DNA from: Thiohalophilus sp. | GTDB taxonomy: Bacteria > Pseudomonadota > Gammaproteobacteria > UBA6429 > Thiohalophilaceae | Assembly (NCBI RefSeq): GCF_034521165.1 | Contig: NZ_JAXHMV010000012.1 | Location: 1 to 64,000 of the forward strand | DNA length: 64,000 nucleotides | Reading direction: 5' to 3' | In this document: positions 59,248 through 64,000 of the stretch, in pieces | Layout of the letters: each line of letters starts with the position of its first letter | Position numbering within the stretch: position 1 is the stretch's first letter | The notes under the pieces: model-generated | The model's input: only the letters and a program-made list of their open reading frames with translations | The model's database searches: none | What the model was told of the DNA's origin: nothing | Program-made: the position numbers and the translations under genes

Positions 59248-60342
59248 ATGTTCAGGGGCTTTTACAGAGCATTTCAAGCATTTGTCGGGATGTGGCTGAT
59301 AACAGGGGGCCTTGCCGCCGTGACGGCCGCGACCCCGGATGGTCAGCTGGTCAATCCGGAAGTGATCGACAGCGAATGGGTACTACCCGATAACGTGATC
59401 GACACAAACACATTGCCCCGCTTTTCACTCAAGGGGAATAATGTTGCCGACAAACCGTTGCCGTTGTATCAGTTGAGTGATAACACCTATTTCCTGTTTG
59501 GCACCATCTCGACGTTGAATGAAGCTAACCGGGGCTGGAACGGTAATGCCGGTTTCATCGTGACCGAAGAAGGGGTCGTGGTCATCGACACCCTGGGTAC
59601 ACCCCGGCTGGGCGAGCGATTGATCAGCAGCGTGCGCAGCGTGACGGACAAACCCATCAAATATCTCATCATTACCCACAATCATCCCGACCATGCATAC
59701 GGCGCGGCCGCCTTTGAAAATCTCGAGGATGTCACGATTATCGGTCATCCCGGCACCCGGCAGTACAACAACTCCTCGACTCTGGAAGAGTCGGTGGCCT
59801 ATCGGCGTGAACTGCTGCCCGAAGATATGCAGGGTTTTGAGCCACCGCAACCGGCTGTGTATGTCGAGGACGAGCGATTTTCAAAAAGTGTGATCGAACC
59901 GGGTAATCAGCGCTTTGAGATTTATAATACCGGGCGTCATCATTCCTATGGCGATCTGGTGGTTTACCAGCCGGAGCAAAAGATACTCTGGATTTCCGAT
60001 CTGGCTTTCAATCAGCGTACGACCTATATGGGGGACGGTGACAGCGAGCAGATCCTGGAAGGCCATGAATGGCTAATGAACAACTTTTCCGATGTTCAGT
60101 TGATGGTGCCGGGACATGGTAGCCCGCAAACCGAGCCTTTCCCGATGGTCAAAAAGACCGGTGACTATGTCAGGCGCCTGCGCCGGGAAATGCGCGAGGC
60201 CGTGGAACAGGGCGTGCCCATGCTGGAGGCGGTCGAATCCAGCCAGTTTGAGGACTGGGAGGATACCCGGTTGTATGAGGAAAACCATCGTGCCAACGCC
60301 AATTTTCTCTACCGTGAAATGGAAAAAGCATTTTTTGAATAA
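59248..60342 (+). CDS. Exported metallo-beta-lactamase-fold hydrolase
   Basis: A 364-residue protein with a signal peptide (about residues 1-27) and an MBL fold. The motif THNHPDHAYG (HxHxDH), TGRHHSYGDLVVY and the VPGHGS motif supply the two-metal ligands. It resembles SoxH and quinoprotein-relay-type zinc hydrolases. It is located in the periplasm. The substrate is unknown. The ATG at 59248 is preferred; an in-frame ATG lies at 59224. No terminator separates it from the DHH gene (15 bases). Confidence 0.87.
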   Translation: MFRGFYRAFQAFVGMWLITGGLAAVTAATPDGQLVNPEVIDSEWVLPDNVIDTNTLPRFSLKGNNVADKPLPLYQLSDNTYFLFGTISTLNEANRGWNGNAGFIVTEEGVVVIDTLGTPRLGERLISSVRSVTDKPIKYLIITHNHPDHAYGAAAFENLEDVTIIGHPGTRQYNNSSTLEESVAYRRELLPEDMQGFEPPQPAVYVEDERFSKSVIEPGNQRFEIYNTGRHHSYGDLVVYQPEQKILWISDLAFNQRTTYMGDGDSEQILEGHEWLMNNFSDVQLMVPGHGSPQTEPFPMVKKTGDYVRRLRREMREAVEQGVPMLEAVESSQFEDWEDTRLYEENHRANANFLYREMEKAFFE

Positions 60343-60357
60343 TAAATAGGGAACTGT

Positions 60358-61311
60358 ATGAGCTACATCGATGTTTTCAATGGCGACGCCGACGGCCTGT
60401 GTGCATTGCACCAGTTACGCCAGGCCGATCCGCAGGAGAGCCAGCTGGTCACCGGCATCAAACGGGATATCAGCCTGTTACAAAACGTGCAGGCCGGTAG
60501 CGGGGATCAGGTAACGGTGCTGGATATTTCACTGGATAAAAACCGCGCCGATTTGCTCCGCCTGCTGGAGGCCGGTGCACAGATACGCTATTTCGATCAC
60601 CATTATGCCGGTGAGATCCCGCCGCATGCGGCGCTGGAAGCGCATATCGATACCGATGCCAACGTCTGCAGCAGTTTGCTGGTCAGTCGCTATCTGGAGG
60701 ATGCCTATCTGCCCTGGGCGGTGGCAGCGGCATTTGGCGATAACCTGTATACCGCGGCCGAGCAGGCGGCTGTCCCGCTCGGTTTGAATGATGAACAACT
60801 GGATCAACTCAAGCTGCTGGGGACCTGTCTCAACTATAACGGTTATGGGTCGAGTCTGGATGATCTGATCTATCATCCGGATGCCTTGTATCGACTGCTG
60901 TCGCCGTATGCCGATCCGTTTGCTTTTATTCATGAGGAGCCGGGTTATACACGATTGAAGGAGGCCTATCAGACCGATTTCGACAATGTGGCGGCTATTA
61001 CGCCCGACTATGCCGATGACGGGCATGCCCTGTATGTGCTGCCCGATGCCCGCTGGGCGCGGCGGGTTAGCGGCGTCTATGCCAACCAGCTGGCACAAGA
61101 TTATCCGCAGCGGGCCCATGCCATGTTGACCACCCGCCCGGAAGGCGGCTATTTGGTCAGTGTGCGGGCCCCCCTGAATAACAAGCGCGGCGCCGACGAA
61201 CTCTGCAGACAGTTCGAAACCGGCGGTGGACGTCAGGCCGCGGCGGGCATTAATCATTTACCGATCCGGGACTATGATGCATTTGTTGCGGCTTTCCGGG
61301 CTGCATTCTGA
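60358..61311 (+). CDS. DHH family phosphoesterase
   Basis: A 317-residue DHH/DHHA1-type protein, related to oligoribonucleases and pApA/c-di-AMP-type hydrolases. DVFNGDADG provides the metal-binding Asp residues, RYFDHHYAG is the DHH motif, and the C-terminal GGGRQAAAGI corresponds to the nucleotide-binding GGGH motif with Arg instead of His. Cytoplasmic. The substrate is uncertain; small RNA or nucleotide hydrolysis is likely. Confidence 0.9.
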   Translation: MSYIDVFNGDADGLCALHQLRQADPQESQLVTGIKRDISLLQNVQAGSGDQVTVLDISLDKNRADLLRLLEAGAQIRYFDHHYAGEIPPHAALEAHIDTDANVCSSLLVSRYLEDAYLPWAVAAAFGDNLYTAAEQAAVPLGLNDEQLDQLKLLGTCLNYNGYGSSLDDLIYHPDALYRLLSPYADPFAFIHEEPGYTRLKEAYQTDFDNVAAITPDYADDGHALYVLPDARWARRVSGVYANQLAQDYPQRAHAMLTTRPEGGYLVSVRAPLNNKRGADELCRQFETGGGRQAAAGINHLPIRDYDAFVAAFRAAF

Positions 61312-61337
61312 AACGTCCGGTTTCTCTGAACCGAGGT

Positions 61338-61424
61338 CCCTGGATCGCGTTTCCAATACTCCGGATAGAGAGATAATGAACGTAAAGTGATGGGTTCTTC
61401 TCAACTTCTGTTTAAAATCCAGGG
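61338..61424 (+). promoter_or_regulatory. Inverted repeat enclosing the MAT leader
   Basis: CCCTGGAT (61338-61345) and ATCCAGGG (61417-61424) are perfect complements 71 bases apart, and the ribosome site GGAGG of the MAT gene follows at once. GAAC/GTTC forms an inner stem near 61378-61396. A GATAAT box lies inside (about 61371-61376), so the inverted repeat could be DNA rather than RNA structure. No known SAM riboswitch class is recognised. Confidence 0.4.
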
Positions 61425-61436
61425 CCGGAGGATGTC

Positions 61437-62642
61437 ATGGTTGATACGCTGATTACGGTACATCCGAATCTGGATCCGTCCGCTTCGCCGATGGAGATCG
61501 TCGAGCGCAAGGGTCTCGGACATCCCGACACCATCTGCGATGCCCTGGCCGAGAACCTGAGCCTGGCGTTATGTCGCTATTACCGGGATCGGTTCGGATT
61601 GATCCTGCATCACAATGTTGACAAGGCGCTACTGTGGGGCGGCGAATCCAACCCGGCATTCGGGGGTGGCGAGATCATCATGCCAATGGAGATCTTCCTG
61701 GCCGGTCGCGCTACGTCCCGTTATAAAGGTGTTGATGTCCCGATTGGCGAGCTGGTCGAGGAGACGGTGCACCGCTGGCTGCAGGATAATCTGCATGCCT
61801 TGCAGGAGACCCCCGCACCGGTGGTTCATCACCTGGTTCGCCATGGTTCGCAGGATCTGGTTGAACTTTATGAGCGCCAGCAACAGACCGGGATCGCGCT
61901 GGCCAACGACACTTCCTGCGGCGTGGGTTATGCCCCGCTGGATGAACTGGAACAAATCGTTTACACCACCGAACAACAACTGAATGCGCCACAGGTGAAG
62001 CAGCGCCATCCGGTTATTGGCGAGGATATCAAGGTCATGGGCGTGCGTCGCGCCGGTGGGATTGAATTGACGGTCGCCTGCGCACTGGTGGATCGGTATG
62101 TGCGTGATGCCGAAGATTATATGGCGCACAAACAGCAGATCGTCGAACTGGTGCAACAGCAGACGGCAGGAATCACTGACCATCCCTTGCAGATCAGCGT
62201 GAATACCGCCGATGTCCCCGAACAGGGCAGTTTCTATCTGACTGTGACAGGTACCTCGGCAGAGGCCGGGGATGACGGCGAAGTGGGCCGTGGCAATCGC
62301 ACCAACGGTCTGATTACACCCTATCGTCCCATGAACATGGAAGCGGCCGCGGGCAAGAACCCGGTAACCCATGTTGGCAAGTTATACAATCTCACCGCCC
62401 AGCGCCTGGCGGAAGATCTGATTGCGGAATTGACCGAGGTGCGGGCGGCGCAGTGTTTTCTGGTCAGCCGGATCGGCCAGCCGATCCGTGAGCCCTGGGT
62501 GCTGGAATTGCGCCTGCAACTGGCAGAGGGCGCCGGGCTGGAACCGATCCGATCCCGGGTGGAAGCGATCGCCCGCTCCCGCCTGGATAAAATTGATCAA
62601 CTGCAGCACGAGTTGTTACAGGCCGTGATTCCGGTTTATTAA
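61437..62642 (+). CDS. S-adenosylmethionine synthetase, archaeal type
   Basis: A 401-residue archaeal-type MAT (PF01941-like), which makes SAM from methionine and ATP. The sequence has VERKGLGHPDTICDALAEN at residues 22-40, HHNVDKALLWGG, TSCGVGYAPL and the C-terminal RIGQPIREPWVLELRL region. This family is not homologous in overall sequence to bacterial MetK. It is found in Archaea and scattered bacteria. ATG at 61437 with GGAGG upstream. The presence of a normal metK elsewhere is unknown. Confidence 0.94.
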   Translation: MVDTLITVHPNLDPSASPMEIVERKGLGHPDTICDALAENLSLALCRYYRDRFGLILHHNVDKALLWGGESNPAFGGGEIIMPMEIFLAGRATSRYKGVDVPIGELVEETVHRWLQDNLHALQETPAPVVHHLVRHGSQDLVELYERQQQTGIALANDTSCGVGYAPLDELEQIVYTTEQQLNAPQVKQRHPVIGEDIKVMGVRRAGGIELTVACALVDRYVRDAEDYMAHKQQIVELVQQQTAGITDHPLQISVNTADVPEQGSFYLTVTGTSAEAGDDGEVGRGNRTNGLITPYRPMNMEAAAGKNPVTHVGKLYNLTAQRLAEDLIAELTEVRAAQCFLVSRIGQPIREPWVLELRLQLAEGAGLEPIRSRVEAIARSRLDKIDQLQHELLQAVIPVY

Positions 62643-62661
62643 TCCGTCAGGTGAACGATCC

Positions 62662-63606
62662 ATGTCGAAACGAAATCGGAATGTCTCTTTGAGTCGGCGA
62701 CGCCTGTTGCAACAGGCGTTGGCTCTGGCCCTGAGTCTGAATCTGCCGCGTGCCGGTTGGGCGGGTGACAAGCCGCAAAAAATTCTCAGAAAAATTCCCG
62801 CCACTGGTGAAACGCTTCCGGCCATCGGTATGGGAACCTGGCTCACTTTTGGGATCGACCTCGATGATGAATCCGCGCTGCGGACCCGCTCGGCCATTCT
62901 TGAAACTTTCTTCGAACTGGGCGGATCGGTGATCGACTCCTCGCCCATGTACGGTTCGGCGGAGGAGGTCGTTGGAAACTGTCTGGCCCGGCTTGATTCG
63001 ACGCCCGATCTGTTTGCCGCCACCAAGGTCTGGACCTCGGGCTGGCGCGCCGGCGTAAGGCAGATGGAGCGCTCCAGGCTGTTATGGAACGTGGAACGCT
63101 TCGATCTGATGCAGGTGCATAATTTGCTCGACTGGAAGACGCATCTGGCGACCCTCAAGGAGTGGAAAGCGGCGGGGCGCATTCGTTATCTGGGTGTCAC
63201 CACGTCGCACGGGCGGCGACATTCGGAACTGGCCAGGATCATGGAAACGGAGCCGCTCGATTTTGTCCAGCTGACCTACAATCTGCTGGACCGGGAGGCG
63301 GAACAACGTCTGTTGCCGCTGGCAAAGGAGCGCGGGATTGCGGTGCTGGCCAACCGGCCGTTTCAGGGTGGCGGATTGTTCCGCCGGTTTGCGTCCCAAC
63401 CGTTGCCAAAGTGGGCGGAAGCGATCGATTGCGAGAACTGGGCCCAGTTTTTCCTTAAATTTATTATTTCGCACCCGGCCGTCACCTGCGCGATTCCGGC
63501 CACCTCGAAGGTGGCCCATATGCGCGAGAACATGGGAGCCGGTTACGGACGTCTGCCGGATGCGAAGTTACGCCGGCGGATGAGTGAGTATATTCGCGGC
63601 CTGTAA
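62662..63606 (+). CDS. Tat-exported aldo/keto reductase
   Basis: A 314-residue AKR with an N-terminal twin-arginine signal (SLSRRRLLQQALALALSL, RR at residues 12-13), implying folded export with bound cofactor. The catalytic tetrad is present: D (IDSSPMY), Y in the same segment, K (ATKVW) and H (QVHN). It presumably reduces aldehydes or ketones with NADPH. It lies 19 bases after the MAT gene. The substrate is unknown. Confidence 0.9.
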   Translation: MSKRNRNVSLSRRRLLQQALALALSLNLPRAGWAGDKPQKILRKIPATGETLPAIGMGTWLTFGIDLDDESALRTRSAILETFFELGGSVIDSSPMYGSAEEVVGNCLARLDSTPDLFAATKVWTSGWRAGVRQMERSRLLWNVERFDLMQVHNLLDWKTHLATLKEWKAAGRIRYLGVTTSHGRRHSELARIMETEPLDFVQLTYNLLDREAEQRLLPLAKERGIAVLANRPFQGGGLFRRFASQPLPKWAEAIDCENWAQFFLKFIISHPAVTCAIPATSKVAHMRENMGAGYGRLPDAKLRRRMSEYIRGL

Positions 63607-63654
63607 TCCGCAATATTGGTAACCTCGCCCGGCAGCGCGGTGTGGCGGATCCGA

Positions 63655-63861
63655 TCAGGCCGCGCGCTTGAAGGTGTAGTCACTGCCGTTGCGTTCCACC
63701 TTGAGCGGCACGCGCTGGATGGTGAGCTCCTCGCCGTCTTCGATGTTACGCGGCTCGCCACCGGCAACAATAAAACCCTCATAAGTTACGCCACAATGAT
63801 ACAGGCCCAGCTTGTCATGTTTTCCGGGACGCAGCGTTAGGCTATTGGTTTCTTCGGTCAT
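63655..63861 (-). CDS. Hypothetical 68-residue protein
   Basis: A small, soluble, beta-rich protein (KLGLYHCGVTYEGFIVAGGEP, ELTIQRVPLKVERNG) ending in AA. ATG at 63861 has AGGAGG at ideal spacing, so translation is convincing. No known family. It is a single gene facing the aldo/keto reductase. The Cys in YHCG might be functional, but this cannot be judged. Confidence 0.65.
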   Translation of the reverse strand: MTEETNSLTLRPGKHDKLGLYHCGVTYEGFIVAGGEPRNIEDGEELTIQRVPLKVERNGSDYTFKRAA

Positions 63862-64000
63862 GGTGCACCTCCTTGGTTGGCACTGTGTAACGCCAGTATC
63901 CCGGATCTAGATCAACATCCGGCGTCTTTCAAGCCATGTGACGGCAATATGGCTGTTCCAAATCCACTGCAGTTTGGTGATGTAAAAAGGCTTTCCAGGA
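63862..64000. other. Right edge, intergenic
   Basis: This holds the upstream region of the 68-residue gene. A near-palindrome GGATCTAGATC occurs at 63903-63913. No gene starts before the window ends. Confidence 0.5.

Noticed and set aside
63903..63920. FNR/ANR box upstream of the 68-residue gene
   Set aside because: TTGATCTAGATCCG on the - strand matches only one half of TTGAT-N4-ATCAA well.
1..64000. CRISPR array, rRNA genes, prophage or replication origin
   Set aside because: No regularly spaced repeats, no rRNA-like sequence, no phage structural genes and no dnaA-box cluster were seen.

Overview
The window looks like the chromosome of a gammaproteobacterium. It carries suf genes, a RelA orthologue, tesA/ybbA/ybbP, slyD, hspQ, ybaK, ybiT and pcm homologues in gammaproteobacterial form, coding is dense and moderately GC-rich, and no rRNA or phage genes are seen. 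A sulfur-oxidiser-like or Chromatiales-like lineage is possible, but that is only a guess. I found 57 protein genes that I regard as real, plus several doubtful small ones.

Layout. 1-175: two hairpin terminators around a scrambled tRNA-Met-like sequence. 158-9378 (- strand): eleven tightly packed genes, led by a CarH/LitR-type B12 photoreceptor repressor. The other ten are membrane-lipid and membrane-protein genes: two cyclopropane-synthase-like methyltransferases, a flavin amine oxidase, DUF1365, a fatty-acid desaturase, a lipocalin, DUF1295, DUF2878, DUF6134 and DUF393. This resembles clusters linked to cyclopropane or furan fatty acids. 9535-10379 (+): a divergent Sel1/glutathione-peroxidase pair; the shared control region holds two clusters of short repeated operator sites. 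10745-15509: sufBCD-sufT-sufA-sufE, without sufS. 15722-29607: slyD, then a complete glycogen synthesis and breakdown set (pgm, glgP, malQ, a GH57 enzyme, glgC, glgB, glgA). 29617-40741: mixed housekeeping genes. 40742-45020: an accessory segment with interspersed repeats, an IS1111/IS110-type insertion sequence, and three small AT-rich genes separated by attC-like recombination sites. This is an integron cassette cluster with no integrase nearby, and two of its genes encode HEPN-like proteins. 45225-64000: housekeeping genes, including a RelA-type (p)ppGpp enzyme with an intact hydrolase motif, S-adenosylhomocysteine hydrolase, pcm, and an archaeal-type S-adenosylmethionine synthetase.

How genes work together. 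The B12 repressor should sense light through adenosylcobalamin and derepress its own operon, so the lipid-modifying enzymes, and perhaps the peroxidase, would be made in the light as protection against singlet oxygen and lipid peroxidation. The glycogen genes form a storage loop around glucose-1-phosphate. AhcY, the archaeal-type MAT and several SAM-dependent methyltransferases (including the two lipid ones and Pcm) belong to one methylation economy. The most noteworthy items are the light-controlled lipid operon with its operators, the integrase-less cassette cluster with the insertion sequence beside it, and the suf operon lacking its desulfurase.
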